Notes: generated from the letters alone by a model not told the origin. 64,000 nucleotides of DNA from an uncultured Eggerthellaceae bacterium (GCA_934617425.1 CAKTUD010000005.1:62001-126000), one strand, 5' to 3'. Counted from the stretch's first letter, positions 27,127-36,179 are shown. Translations and numbers: made by a program.

Positions 27127-27858
27127 TTACTTAGCACCCCTCTCGTTACGGTCGTTGCGACGCTGGCCGTTGCCGCGACGCGGACGACTCGGGCGAGACG
27201 AACCCTCCAGTGCAGGCTGCGGAGCCTTCTGGCCGGGCATAACATCGCCGTGATAAATCCAAACCTGAATGCCGATGGAGCCCATCGTGGTTGCTGCGGT
27301 TGCGAAACCGTAATCGATCTTCGCACGCAGGGTGTGACGAGGAATGCGACCCTCGCCGTACCACTCGCGACGGCTCATCTCGGCGCCGCCAAGACGGCCG
27401 GAGCACTGGATGCGGATACCCTTAGCGCCGCTCTTGCGAGCAGACTGGACAGCCTTGCGCATCGCACGACGGAAAGCCACGCGACCGACGAGCTGCTCGG
27501 CGATGGACTCGGCAACGAGCTTCGCGTCGAGCTCGGGGCGCTTCACCTCGACGACCTCGACGGAAACGGTACCAGTCGCGATCTTGTCGAGCGCATGACG
27601 CAGCTCATCGATCTTGGCACCCTTCTTGCCGATGACGACACCCGGGCGGGCGGTCGTGATGATGACCTTGGTCTTATCGCCGGCGCGCTCGATCTCGACG
27701 CGGGAAACGGCAGCGCGATCAAGTTCCTTATCGAGGAACTTGCGGATAGCAAGGTCGTTCTCCAGGGTGGTGGCGTAATCCTTATCTGCGTACCAGCGGC
27801 TGCGCCAATCCTCGGTGATGCCGAGGCGGAAACCGGTAGGGCTTACTTTCTGACCCAT
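27127..27858 (-). CDS. rpsC: 30S ribosomal protein S3
   Basis: 243 residues. MGQKVSPTGFRLGITEDWRS starts the protein; the KH domain shows VVIGKKGAKIDELR (GxxG). The C-terminal 35 residues are a basic Arg/Gly/Asn-rich tail, common in actinobacterial S3. Confidence 0.97.
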   Translation of the reverse strand: MGQKVSPTGFRLGITEDWRSRWYADKDYATTLENDLAIRKFLDKELDRAAVSRVEIERAGDKTKVIITTARPGVVIGKKGAKIDELRHALDKIATGTVSVEVVEVKRPELDAKLVAESIAEQLVGRVAFRRAMRKAVQSARKSGAKGIRIQCSGRLGGAEMSRREWYGEGRIPRHTLRAKIDYGFATAATTMGSIGIQVWIYHGDVMPGQKAPQPALEGSSRPSRPRRGNGQRRNDRNERGAK

Positions 27859-27864
27859 AAGGCT

Positions 27865-28206
27865 TTATGCCTCCTCTCGGGTAGCAACGACAATGGTGAT
27901 GTGGCTCGTGCGCTTATTGATGCGCGAAGCGGAGCCCTTGGCGCGAGGACGGATACGCTTGAGCGTAGGGCCCTCGTCGACGTAGCACTCCTTGACATAA
28001 AGAGCCTCGGGGCGCACATGGTGCTGGTTCTCGGCATTCGCGGCAGCGGAGTTCAGAACCTTCTCAACCGTCTCGGCGATGCCGCGGTTGGTGAAGGCCA
28101 AGATCTCCTGAGCCTGGGGGACGGACTTGCCGCGAACCAGGTCGACCACGATACGAGCCTTGCGGGGAGAAACGCGGACGTAACGCGCGATTGCTTTAGC
28201 TTCCAT
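27865..28206 (-). CDS. rplV: 50S ribosomal protein L22
   Basis: 113 residues. AIARYVRVSPRKARIVVDLV and the loop near RPRAKGSASRINKRTSHI, which lines the exit tunnel, are the L22 signature. Confidence 0.97.
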   Translation of the reverse strand: MEAKAIARYVRVSPRKARIVVDLVRGKSVPQAQEILAFTNRGIAETVEKVLNSAAANAENQHHVRPEALYVKECYVDEGPTLKRIRPRAKGSASRINKRTSHITIVVATREEA

Positions 28207-28219
28207 CGTTCACTCCTCC

Positions 28220-28492
28220 TTATTTCTTCTTCTTGTCGGCTGCGTGACCCTTGAAGGTACGCGTCGGGGCGAACTCGCCCAGCTTATGTCCGACCATGGA
28301 CTCGGTTACATATACAGGAACGTGCTTGCGACCGTCATGAACGGCGATCGTATGGCCAACCATCTCAGGGAAGATGGTGCTTGCACGGGACCACGTCTTG
28401 ACAACGTCTTTTTCGCCGGCTTCATTCATAGCGATGATGCGGCCCAGAAGGCGCGGCTCGACGAAAGGCCCTTTCTTCAAACTTCTGCTCAC
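28220..28492 (-). CDS. rpsS: 30S ribosomal protein S19
   Basis: 90 residues. MSRSLKKGPFVEPRLL and HKLGEFAPTRTFKGH are unmistakable for S19. Confidence 0.97.
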   Translation of the reverse strand: MSRSLKKGPFVEPRLLGRIIAMNEAGEKDVVKTWSRASTIFPEMVGHTIAVHDGRKHVPVYVTESMVGHKLGEFAPTRTFKGHAADKKKK

Positions 28493-28515
28493 TTATAGCT
28501 CCTTAACGTTAAGCG

Positions 28516-29346
28516 TTACTTCTTGCGGCGACGAATGATCAGCTTGCTCGAAGCCTTCTTCGGGTTGCGGGTACGATGGCCCTTGGTAGGAACGCCCCAG
28601 GGAGATACAGGGTGACGGCCAGAAGTCTTGTTCTTGCCTTCGCCACCGCCATGGGGATGGTCAACCGGGTTCATGACGGTACCGCGGACGGTAGGACGAA
28701 TGCCCATCCAACGAGAACGGCCAGCCTTGCCGATCTTGATGTTGGAATGCTCGGCATTGCCGACCTCGCCAATAGTGGCGCGGCAGGTGAGCAGAACACG
28801 ACGCATCTCGGAAGACGGCATGCGCAGGATAGCGTACTTGCCTTCCTTGCCCATCAACTGAATGCTGGTGCCTGCGGAACGAGCGAGGGCAGCACCCTTG
28901 CCCGGCTGCAGCTCAACAGCATGGATGAGCGTACCAACGGGAATGGACGCCAAAGGCATCGCATTGCCCGGCTTGATGTCGGAACCGGCACCGGAAATGA
29001 CGGTATCGCCAACATGCAGGCCTTTGGGATGCAGGATATAGCGCTTCTCGCCATCTGCATAATGTAAAAGCGCGATACGAGCAGAACGGTTGGGGTCGTA
29101 CTCGATGGTGGCTACCTTGGCCGGTACGCCATCCTTGTTGCGCTTGAAGTCGATGATACGATAACGACGCTTGTGGCCGCCGCCCTGATGACGGGTGGTG
29201 ATACGACCATTGTTGTTGCGGCCCGCCTTCTTAGGCAGGGGCGCAAGGAGCGACTTCTCCGGCTTGTCCGTGGTGATCTCGGCGAAATCCGAAACCATCT
29301 GGAAACGACGTCCGGGGCTAGTCGGCTTGTACTGCTTGACTCCCAT
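28516..29346 (-). CDS. rplB: 50S ribosomal protein L2
   Basis: 276 residues. It contacts the peptidyl-transferase centre. GVKQYKPTSPGRR opens the protein, and the C-terminal GTVMNPVDHPHGGGEG motif with the conserved histidine is intact. Here rplB is the first gene of its transcription unit instead of following rplW, which lies 6.8 kb away. AAAGGAAAAGAAG precedes the ATG. Confidence 0.97.
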   Translation of the reverse strand: MGVKQYKPTSPGRRFQMVSDFAEITTDKPEKSLLAPLPKKAGRNNNGRITTRHQGGGHKRRYRIIDFKRNKDGVPAKVATIEYDPNRSARIALLHYADGEKRYILHPKGLHVGDTVISGAGSDIKPGNAMPLASIPVGTLIHAVELQPGKGAALARSAGTSIQLMGKEGKYAILRMPSSEMRRVLLTCRATIGEVGNAEHSNIKIGKAGRSRWMGIRPTVRGTVMNPVDHPHGGGEGKNKTSGRHPVSPWGVPTKGHRTRNPKKASSKLIIRRRKK

Positions 29347-29510
29347 TCTTCTTTTCCTTTCCTAGGCGCACATGCGAATAGTCGGTTCGCAGCCGGCCTG
29401 TTCTGATAGGTCTTTGCTCGCACGCCTCGTCGTACACCAAAGACCCCTTGCACTTCGCAGGTACGATTGCCAAGTCGCGCATGAAGAGGCATACGCGTTG
29501 ACTCCGTAAC

Positions 29511-29532
29511 CCACGCGTCCGGGTGTATCCAT
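29511..29532 (-). promoter_or_regulatory. 22-bp element shared with the rpsL upstream region (copy 1)
   Basis: The minus strand reads ATGGATACACCCGG then ACGCGTGG. It matches the copy at 41331-41352 at 19 of 22 positions. Here it lies about 20 bases downstream of the predicted -10 box. Confidence 0.6.
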
Positions 29533-29554
29533 ACGTCTCCGAACGCAATTGGAT

Positions 29555-29584
29555 ATTATAGCTGCAAAATATATGGACAGGCAA
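29555..29584 (-). promoter_or_regulatory. Promoter of the rplB-secY operon
   Basis: On the minus strand TTGCCT (29579-29584) and a perfect TATAAT (29555-29560) are 18 bases apart. T-rich DNA upstream could act as an UP element. This promoter would let the rplB-secY genes be transcribed independently of rpsJ-rplW. Confidence 0.75.
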
Positions 29585-29712
29585 GAACGTGATTTCCGTT
29601 CATAACCTGCCCACAACCTGCGCATCAAGCGTATTTTCGAAAACAAAAATGAGAGCCGAAAGCCCCGAATGGCAATTAGCAAGAACACCGGAGAACCCGC
29701 AACCGAGCGAGA

Positions 29713-30648
29713 TCACTTCCCCGCTTTCGCACGCAAAACGCAAAGCGATTGCCGGATGCATCTGACATCGAAGATGCGACCTTCCATTTTTTCTCCATCA
29801 ATTTGAATGGGAAGATCGTCGCTAAATGCCAGACGAACATGACTCGCACGAGCGAATTCGATATTGCGGCGATGCGTATGCTTGCCGTTCTTCGCCAAAA
29901 GAAAGGTATGCGTCGCCTCGACCAGTCCCAGCGGAGCCTTTGCGTAGCAGATGTCGAAGATGCCGTCGGACACATCGGCGTCGGGGCAGATGGCGAAACC
30001 ACCCCCGTAGGTACGACCGATCTGCACGGCAAGCAAATGGATGCTGCACACGAACGGATCGCCGTCGTCGAACGCCATCTCGATATCGTGAATATCTCGA
30101 TGATTCATCAGCTGGTCGACGCCGCTGGCAAGATACAGGGACATGCCCGTCTTGTTGGTACGCTTGCGACGTTCCACGGTATCGAGCGCAATAGCCGCAT
30201 CGAGACCGAACGAGAGTGTTTGGCAATAGTATCCGCCATTGCAAAGGCCGGTATCCACCAGCTGGGCGCAGGCATCGGAAAGCTGCGCCACAGCAGCGAA
30301 AGGATCGGTGGACATGCCGAGCGTGGACGCGTAATCGTTTCCCGAACCGAACGGGATCAAACCAAGCTGCATCTTGGGCAAATCGGCACGGACGGAAACA
30401 TCGTCACGACGCATGATGCCGTTTACGGCCTCGTGAACGATGCCGTCGCCACCCAGAACAAGGAGCGTGTCGAAACCCTGCGCCTTGCAGGCAAGCTCGG
30501 TTGCATGTCCTGGAGCCATCGTTCGTTCAAGAGAGAGCGACGTGCACCCGGGCACGCCAACGAGCTCGCTGGCGATGGCATCGATGATCGCCGCAGCCTC
30601 GCCAGCATGAGCCGCCGGATTCGCTATGAGAAGCGTTTTCCCGAGCAC
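29713..30648 (-). CDS. Diacylglycerol/lipid kinase family protein (YegS/DgkB type)
   Basis: 311 residues. The catalytic-fold motifs are GGDGIVHE at 66-73 and PFGSGND at 99-105, as in soluble diacylglycerol and sphingosine kinases. A likely role is phosphorylating diacylglycerol back to phosphatidic acid, but YegS-like and BmrU-like specificities vary. It follows the trigger-factor paralogue by eight bases and is the last gene of the block placed between rplW and rplB. Confidence 0.87.
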   Translation of the reverse strand: MLGKTLLIANPAAHAGEAAAIIDAIASELVGVPGCTSLSLERTMAPGHATELACKAQGFDTLLVLGGDGIVHEAVNGIMRRDDVSVRADLPKMQLGLIPFGSGNDYASTLGMSTDPFAAVAQLSDACAQLVDTGLCNGGYYCQTLSFGLDAAIALDTVERRKRTNKTGMSLYLASGVDQLMNHRDIHDIEMAFDDGDPFVCSIHLLAVQIGRTYGGGFAICPDADVSDGIFDICYAKAPLGLVEATHTFLLAKNGKHTHRRNIEFARASHVRLAFSDDLPIQIDGEKMEGRIFDVRCIRQSLCVLRAKAGK

Positions 30649-30656
30649 CGAGATCC

Positions 30657-31970
30657 CTATTCCACATCGAGTTCGTCGGCTGGATCGATGTAGTTGATCT
30701 CCGCATGCTCAACGATCCACTTGTTGGCGCAATAACGCTCCGCCGACTCACGCAGGGAGAAACCGTAACCCTGCTCCTCCATCATGCGGCGCGCTTCATC
30801 GGGAAGCTGCGGATTGATCTGCGAGCAGACATCCTGCAGATCTTGGTCGGTGTACTTAAGGCCTTCATGGCGATACACAGCGTCGAGCGTATAGCACTGA
30901 ACCAAGGAGTTGCGCGTCTGCATGAGCAGGTTCTTCTTCACCGCATCTTCCCCGCCATTGCGCAAAACGAAATCGTCCCAGCGAATGCCCTGCGCGGAAA
31001 CCTGCTGACGAAGGTCGTTGGAAATCTTGGTGCGCGTACCCTCGAACACATCCTCGGGAATGCTGCCCATAAAGCGCTTGGAAAGCTCCGCCGCTGCAAC
31101 GTTTCGCACATAGTCGTCGTATTGCGCGCGGCGAACGTTATGCACCTGCTCGGCGATAGCGTGGCGCAGGTCGTCGACCGTTTTGTAATCCGAGGTGTTA
31201 GCCGCAACCCACTCGTCCGTTATCGCGGGAATGACCTCTTTTTGAATAGCATTCAAGCCAACCGTCGCCTCGTAGGGCTCGACGGCATCGGAAGAGCCGT
31301 CGTAGCGCGGCGCTTCAAAGGCAAAGGTCTTGGTTTCGCCCACTTCAAGACCGATAAGCTGCGCTTCGAAGGTTGCGGGCATGCCGCCGGAACCAACTAT
31401 GTAAGTGCGGCCTTCGGTGGTAAGGGGCTCGATCTCCTTGCCGTTTTGCTTGCAAACAAGCGAGAGATTCACCGCGTCGCCTTGAGCGACGGGGCGTTTC
31501 TCGTCGATGTCGACGTATTGCGCAGCGCGCTTCGCCAAGTCGGCCATCTGAGCTTCGACGACGCTGTCATCGCCTTCGTACGGATAAACGGAAATCTGCA
31601 CCGGATCATAGGATGCAAGCTCGAACTGGGGCTTGAGCACCACCTCTACCGTGAACTTGAACGGCTTGCCGCGCATAGCCAAATCGTTCGACTGGACGCT
31701 GGGCATAAAAGCTGGGTAGATGTCATGTTTATCGATCGCCATAGGAACCAGGGCATCCACAGTTTGCTGATTCACCATCATATCGAGGTTGCTGATGCCC
31801 ATTTGCTCAGATGCCGACTGCGCAAGCGATTTATCGGGATCCATACGTACGCCCATAGCCTGGCAGAAATTGATCTCGGCGATCTCGAAAGCGCGCGCAA
31901 CCTCTTGCTCGGTAGCGGTTACCTCGAGCACTACGCTGCGTTCATCACGTTCCACCTGCACTACTTTCAT
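30657..31970 (-). CDS. Divergent trigger-factor-like protein (second copy)
   Basis: 437 residues. The N-terminal domain (1-110) aligns in style with trigger factor, the middle (about 150-240) is an FKBP-like region with IVGSGGMPATFEAQLIGLEVGE, and the C-terminal helical domain follows. At the ribosome-docking loop, GFRKGKAPR in the true Tig at 61646-63160, this protein has GVRMDPDKS (40-48), so binding to L23 by the usual contact is doubtful. It may be a ribosome-free chaperone or isomerase. It sits with a lipid kinase inside the interrupted S10 operon. A hairpin (31987-32002) lies just before its ribosome site. Confidence 0.82.
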   Translation of the reverse strand: MKVVQVERDERSVVLEVTATEQEVARAFEIAEINFCQAMGVRMDPDKSLAQSASEQMGISNLDMMVNQQTVDALVPMAIDKHDIYPAFMPSVQSNDLAMRGKPFKFTVEVVLKPQFELASYDPVQISVYPYEGDDSVVEAQMADLAKRAAQYVDIDEKRPVAQGDAVNLSLVCKQNGKEIEPLTTEGRTYIVGSGGMPATFEAQLIGLEVGETKTFAFEAPRYDGSSDAVEPYEATVGLNAIQKEVIPAITDEWVAANTSDYKTVDDLRHAIAEQVHNVRRAQYDDYVRNVAAAELSKRFMGSIPEDVFEGTRTKISNDLRQQVSAQGIRWDDFVLRNGGEDAVKKNLLMQTRNSLVQCYTLDAVYRHEGLKYTDQDLQDVCSQINPQLPDEARRMMEEQGYGFSLRESAERYCANKWIVEHAEINYIDPADELDVE

Positions 31971-31986
31971 AAAAGCTCCTCTTCAG

Positions 31987-32002
31987 CGGGCATGCGCCCG
32001 CG
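31987..32002 (-). repeat. Hairpin before the trigger-factor paralogue
   Basis: GCGGGC and GCCCGC with a four-base loop directly upstream of the GAGGAG ribosome site; it could affect initiation or mark the end of the permease message. Confidence 0.4.
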
Positions 32003-32071
32003 CTCTCGTCAAGGCGGCACAGCTTGCCGTCCCCCGTCTTTTCATCAGCCAGATATTCTAACTTATATTTG

Positions 32072-35000
32072 CTACTCCGTAGACTTCAGGCTTTCAACCA
32101 TGTCGACTCGAGCAAGTTTGCCGCGCATGAGAAACAAAACCAGGCAGGCGAACAAAACCGTCAGAACAAACGACAAGATGAAGCTTTCCGGATGAATAAC
32201 ACGTCCAAACATAGCTTGATCGACCTCAGCCGAAACAACCACGAATCCTTCGAGGAAAACCCCCAGCGCCAAACCGAGAAGGCAACCCAAGACAACGGTT
32301 ATCAGGATCTCGCGAAATATGTAGGCATAGGTCTCTCTTCTCGTAAAGCCCAAAACCTTAAGCGTCGCTATCTCGCGTATGCGCTCTTCGACGTTGATGT
32401 TCGTTAGATTGTACAGCACGATATAGGCCAAAAGAGCCGCCGCGATAACCAAGATGACCACGATGAGATTCACGCTGCGAAGCATCGAGCGATACGACTT
32501 GATGGTCTCGTCGTTGTAGGCGAGATTCTTGACGCCGTCGTTTGAAGAAAGTGCGTCGTTGAAAGCGTCGCGAGCAGATGATGTGTCGGCGACGATCGCA
32601 TACCACGTCGCGTAATCGGGCTCGCCGCCGAACTTCTCCGCATACACCGCATTGCCCACAAACAGATAATCGTACAGATAGTTTTCAGCTATCCCCGTAA
32701 CTGTCAATTTGCAATGCTCGCTTTCGGCGTTGCCCATAGCATCCTGCCCGGCGACCTCTATGGAATCGCCCACGGAGACGCCCAAACTCGTTGCAAGCTT
32801 TTCGGTAATGACCACGGCATCGTCATCGAAGAGCACGTTTTCCTTTGTCGCGCGATTGCGCAACGTCCATACATTCTCAAAGCTCTCGTTCTTTTCGGGG
32901 CATACCATGCCGACACGGTGCGCATCCCCCTCCTCGTCGACCACCATCATGGTCTCGTAATAGACATGTGCCCACCGCGAAACCACCTCGTCGTCATCGA
33001 GGACGGCATCGAGGGCGGCCAGCTGATCGGGTGCCGCATCGGCCTCCCGCGTGATGACGGCGTTGTAGTGCACCAGCTGACCGTACTGGGTATCGATGAT
33101 GTCGTTGATGGAATCGCGCAAACCCCATCCGGTAAGCATCAACGCGGTACAACCCGCTATCCCCACCAAAGTCATGAAGAAACGTTTCTTGTAACGGAAG
33201 ATATTGCGCGCCGTAACCTTCCAAGAAAACGACAGCCGACGCCAAAGCGGAGAGACGCGTTCGAGCAGGATGCGCTTACCCGCTTTGGGAGCGCGCGGCT
33301 GCATAAGGCTTGCAGGCCGCTCGCGCAGTTGCGCAAGCGCCGCCGCAGCCGTTGCCGCAACGGTGATCCCCACACCCAAACCAACAGCCAGAACCGTTAT
33401 AGGGATATCAAAGCGCAAATCGGCAGTGGGAACGTAATAGATGATCGCATATGCATACATGATGATTGCGGGAAGGGATTTCCCAAGCGCAAGCAGGCCT
33501 GCAAATGACCCCAAACCCGATGCTATAACAGCATATAACAGATATTTCAAAGCGATGGCAGAACGAGAATAGCCAAGAGCCTTGTACGTGCCGATGAGCA
33601 CCCTCTCTTCGTCAACCATACGCGTCATCGTGGTAAGCGCAACCAAGGCGGCCACCAAGAAAAAGATCAACGGGAAGATACTTGCGATATGGTCCACGCG
33701 ATCGGCATCGGAAACAAAGCTCACCAGTCCGACGTTTTTGGTGCGATCCATAACGAGCCAGTCGGGCGCCTCGATCGAATCCACCTTCGATTGAGCGTCT
33801 AGCAACTCTTTTTCGGCATTCGCGAAACGCTCCTCGGCAGACGCGCGAGCGTCTTCGTATTCGGCAAGACCACTCGCGTAGTCGGCTTTGCCTTGGGAAA
33901 GCTGGGCGCTGCCGGTTCGTATTTGCCCTAAAGCGCTGTCGAGCTTGGCTTGGGCATCCGCGAACCCCGCTTCGGACGCCTCCTTTTGTTGGGCAAGCGT
34001 CGCTTTCGCAACATCAAGCTGCGCGCGTCCTTCTTCAAGCTGTGCGCGGCTTTCACTTAGCTGAGCGAGAGCAACGTCGAGCTGAGAGCGGGTCTCTTCC
34101 AGCTGCGTTCTCCAAGCATCGAGCTTCGCTTGCGTGGCGGGATCTTTTACACCTGCTGCTTCGTAAGTACGAAGAGCCTGCTCGTAGGCTTTACACGCCT
34201 CGAGATAGGAATCGTTGTTCGCGGCATAGTCGTCAGCGGCGAGCTGCAACCGAGCATCAGCGTCGTTGAGCTGCGCAAGCTGTTCATCAATCTGCTCTTG
34301 AGCAAGCGCCAGCTGCTCGCTTGCCTGCTGACGGCTTTGAGCAAGCTGGGCTACGCCCGCATCATAATCATCTTGCGCCTCGGCAAGTTGCGATTCGCTT
34401 GTCAAAAGCTGCGATTGGGCGCTGTCGAGCTTTTCTTTAGCGTTTGCAAGCTCGCGTTCGACATCGCTTTTCGATTGCTCGTACTCGGCTCGAGCATCAT
34501 CTACCTTATCTTGAGCTTTTGCCTTAAGTTCGCTTTGCCGCGCTAACTCGCGCGCGGGAGAAAGCGAATCGATGCGCGCGGCGACCGAATCGATGAGCGC
34601 TTGATACTCATCCCCCGTGCTATCGAGAGCCTTGGCCCCCCTTACGGCAATGAAAGCCTCGGTTATGGGGTAATCCTCGGCAAAGCTCGATTCGGCGACA
34701 TAGATATATTCCTGCACCACGCCAGAACCCAACGTGCTCGTGCCCAAACTCGCCGATTCGACGTAATAAGGCGCGTGAACCTTGCCGACCACGGTGAAAG
34801 TTCGTGTCGAGAGAACATCGCCTATCTCCCCGATTCCGGAATCGACGGTCACCACATCGCCGAGCTCGGGTGTTTTTTCGAGCACGACATCGGCGGAGAT
34901 GACGCATTCGCCTGCGTTTTCGGGAAGGCGGCCCTCGGTAAGCTCGAGCTGATTGAGATAAGCGTTCGATCCGTTTTCGGCGGTAACCGCATCAGTCGCA

Positions 35001-35356
35001 GAGGAGGATACCCCCGTGGCGCTTTTCGGCAGCGAATGAATGCGAAACGTGTGCTGCTTGCCGTTGAGCGTTGCGATGACGTCGGTCTCGTAAGCCGGCA
35101 TGACCTCATCGACGCCTTCGACCGAGCAAAGGGCATCTATGTCAGCCGGCGAAAGTCCGAGCGTAGATGCTACGCGGATGTCCATCGTGTCGGTTGAATC
35201 GTGATAGACGTCGGCGGAATATTTCATATCGGGCGCGGTCATGCGCAAACCCGCATAAAAGCCAACGCCTAAGCCCACTATCGCGGCAAGGGCGATAAAC
35301 CGACCGATTTTCTTAGTGATCGACCGCGCGATGTCTTTTGCGAACGCCCGCTGCAT
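32072..35356 (-). CDS. FtsX-like ABC transporter permease with long extracytoplasmic coiled coil
   Basis: 1094 residues. One membrane segment at about 17-36 is followed by a MacB-like extracellular domain, then an Ala/Gln/Glu-rich coiled coil from about 275 to 527, then an FtsX block with several membrane segments (about 552-690), a second extracellular domain and a final FtsX block at the C-terminus. This is the two-FtsX-domain architecture of large Gram-positive permeases. The cargo is not evident; lipid or peptide export or sensing are options. The ATPase gene lies four bases upstream. Confidence 0.85.
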   Translation of the reverse strand: MQRAFAKDIARSITKKIGRFIALAAIVGLGVGFYAGLRMTAPDMKYSADVYHDSTDTMDIRVASTLGLSPADIDALCSVEGVDEVMPAYETDVIATLNGKQHTFRIHSLPKSATGVSSSATDAVTAENGSNAYLNQLELTEGRLPENAGECVISADVVLEKTPELGDVVTVDSGIGEIGDVLSTRTFTVVGKVHAPYYVESASLGTSTLGSGVVQEYIYVAESSFAEDYPITEAFIAVRGAKALDSTGDEYQALIDSVAARIDSLSPARELARQSELKAKAQDKVDDARAEYEQSKSDVERELANAKEKLDSAQSQLLTSESQLAEAQDDYDAGVAQLAQSRQQASEQLALAQEQIDEQLAQLNDADARLQLAADDYAANNDSYLEACKAYEQALRTYEAAGVKDPATQAKLDAWRTQLEETRSQLDVALAQLSESRAQLEEGRAQLDVAKATLAQQKEASEAGFADAQAKLDSALGQIRTGSAQLSQGKADYASGLAEYEDARASAEERFANAEKELLDAQSKVDSIEAPDWLVMDRTKNVGLVSFVSDADRVDHIASIFPLIFFLVAALVALTTMTRMVDEERVLIGTYKALGYSRSAIALKYLLYAVIASGLGSFAGLLALGKSLPAIIMYAYAIIYYVPTADLRFDIPITVLAVGLGVGITVAATAAAALAQLRERPASLMQPRAPKAGKRILLERVSPLWRRLSFSWKVTARNIFRYKKRFFMTLVGIAGCTALMLTGWGLRDSINDIIDTQYGQLVHYNAVITREADAAPDQLAALDAVLDDDEVVSRWAHVYYETMMVVDEEGDAHRVGMVCPEKNESFENVWTLRNRATKENVLFDDDAVVITEKLATSLGVSVGDSIEVAGQDAMGNAESEHCKLTVTGIAENYLYDYLFVGNAVYAEKFGGEPDYATWYAIVADTSSARDAFNDALSSNDGVKNLAYNDETIKSYRSMLRSVNLIVVILVIAAALLAYIVLYNLTNINVEERIREIATLKVLGFTRRETYAYIFREILITVVLGCLLGLALGVFLEGFVVVSAEVDQAMFGRVIHPESFILSFVLTVLFACLVLFLMRGKLARVDMVESLKSTE

Positions 35357-35360
35357 AGGG

Positions 35361-36062
35361 CTACCACTCCAGCGCGTCAGCCGAAACAGGATGGTCGTTC
35401 ATCTCGATTGAGGCAACCCTGCCCTCCCGCACATGGATCACACGATCGGCAATTTCGGTGAACGCGAGGTTGTGTGTGATCAACACAACCGTCTTTCCCG
35501 TTTGCGTGCAAGTGTCCTGCAGCAATTTGAGGACAGCCTTGCCTGTTTGATAATCGAGAGCACCCGTGGGCTCGTCGCATAAAAGCAACTTGGGATTTTT
35601 CGCCAAAGCACGCGCGATGGCAACACGCTGCTGCTCTCCACCAGAGAGCTGGGAAGGGAAATTATCTAGTCTATGGGACAACCCGACTTTTGCAAGAACC
35701 TCGGCAGCGTCGAGTGGATCCTTGCAAATCTGGGAAGCAAGCTCCACGTTTTCAAGCGCCGTGAGATTTTGGACAAGATTGTAGAACTGAAACACGAAAC
35801 CGATGTCGTAGCGACGATACAGCGTAAGCTCGCGTTCGTTAAGGCTGCTTATCTCGCAATCGTCGAGGATGATAGTGCCCGAAGAACACGAATCCATGCC
35901 TCCAAGCATGTTGAGCAGCGTCGTTTTGCCAGCCCCCGAAGGTCCGACGATGCACACGAATTCGCCTTCTTCGATATCGAAGGTCATGCCGGAGACGGCG
36001 GTTACCGAAACCTCGCCCATTTGGTAGACCTTTTTCACATCGCGAAACTCAACAAAAGCCAT
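35361..36062 (-). CDS. ABC transporter ATP-binding protein (LolD/MacB type)
   Basis: 233 residues from ATG at 36062 (MAFVEFRDVKKVYQMG), chosen because AGAGG is eight bases upstream. Walker A GPSGAGKT is at 40-47, the signature LSGGEQQ at 139-145 and Walker B LLCDEP at 160-165. This subfamily pairs with FtsX-type permeases, here the adjacent gene. It is the first gene after the rplW terminator. Confidence 0.93.
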   Translation of the reverse strand: MAFVEFRDVKKVYQMGEVSVTAVSGMTFDIEEGEFVCIVGPSGAGKTTLLNMLGGMDSCSSGTIILDDCEISSLNERELTLYRRYDIGFVFQFYNLVQNLTALENVELASQICKDPLDAAEVLAKVGLSHRLDNFPSQLSGGEQQRVAIARALAKNPKLLLCDEPTGALDYQTGKAVLKLLQDTCTQTGKTVVLITHNLAFTEIADRVIHVREGRVASIEMNDHPVSADALEW

Positions 36063-36089
36063 GCGTGCGCCTCTCGCAAATATGGACAA

Positions 36090-36103
36090 TCGCGCTTTCG
36101 CGC
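36090..36103 (-). repeat. Hairpin in the ABC operon leader
   Basis: CGCGCGAAAGCGCG forms a short GC-rich stem about 30 bases before the ATPase ATG, just downstream of a TATAAT box. Confidence 0.45.
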
Positions 36104-36115
36104 GGAACTATCCAC

Positions 36116-36121
36116 ATTATA
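36116..36121 (-). promoter_or_regulatory. Possible -10 box of the ABC transporter operon
   Basis: A perfect TATAAT on the minus strand directly after the rplW terminator. The terminator stem occupies the expected -35 region, and no good -35 is seen, so confidence is limited. Confidence 0.4.
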
Positions 36122-36126
36122 CCGAA

Positions 36127-36154
36127 AAGAAAAGGCGCCCCTTAGGGGCGCCTT
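36127..36154 (-). terminator. Intrinsic terminator after rplW
   Basis: AAGGCGCCCC and GGGGCGCCTT form a perfect 10-bp stem with a three-base loop, followed on the minus strand by TTTCTTTTC. It ends the rpsL-rplW transcript and separates it from the ABC genes. Confidence 0.92.
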
Positions 36155-36179
36155 CATCATTGCCGAAGCGCAATCCAGA

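Larger units (their letters stand above)
29347..29712 (-). other. Gene-free leader region upstream of rplB
   Basis: 366 bases without a credible gene. It holds a good promoter (29555-29584), then a leader of about 200 bases to the rplB ATG, including the 22-bp element shared with rpsL (29511-29532). No clear terminator follows the lipid kinase gene, so read-through from upstream is possible. Confidence 0.6.

Noticed and set aside
29509..29521. CCCACGCGTCCG, identical to part of a common cDNA-library adaptor
   Set aside because: Only 12 bases match, the flanks do not, and the stretch lies in an element partly repeated before rpsL; chance is the simpler explanation.
29362..29688. A 108-codon minus-strand open frame in the rplB leader region
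   Set aside because: It spans the predicted promoter and shared element, has no ribosome site and an unnatural composition.
36116..36121. Reading the TATAAT after the rplW terminator as a confident promoter
   Set aside because: No -35 is visible because the terminator stem occupies that position; kept only as a low-confidence site.
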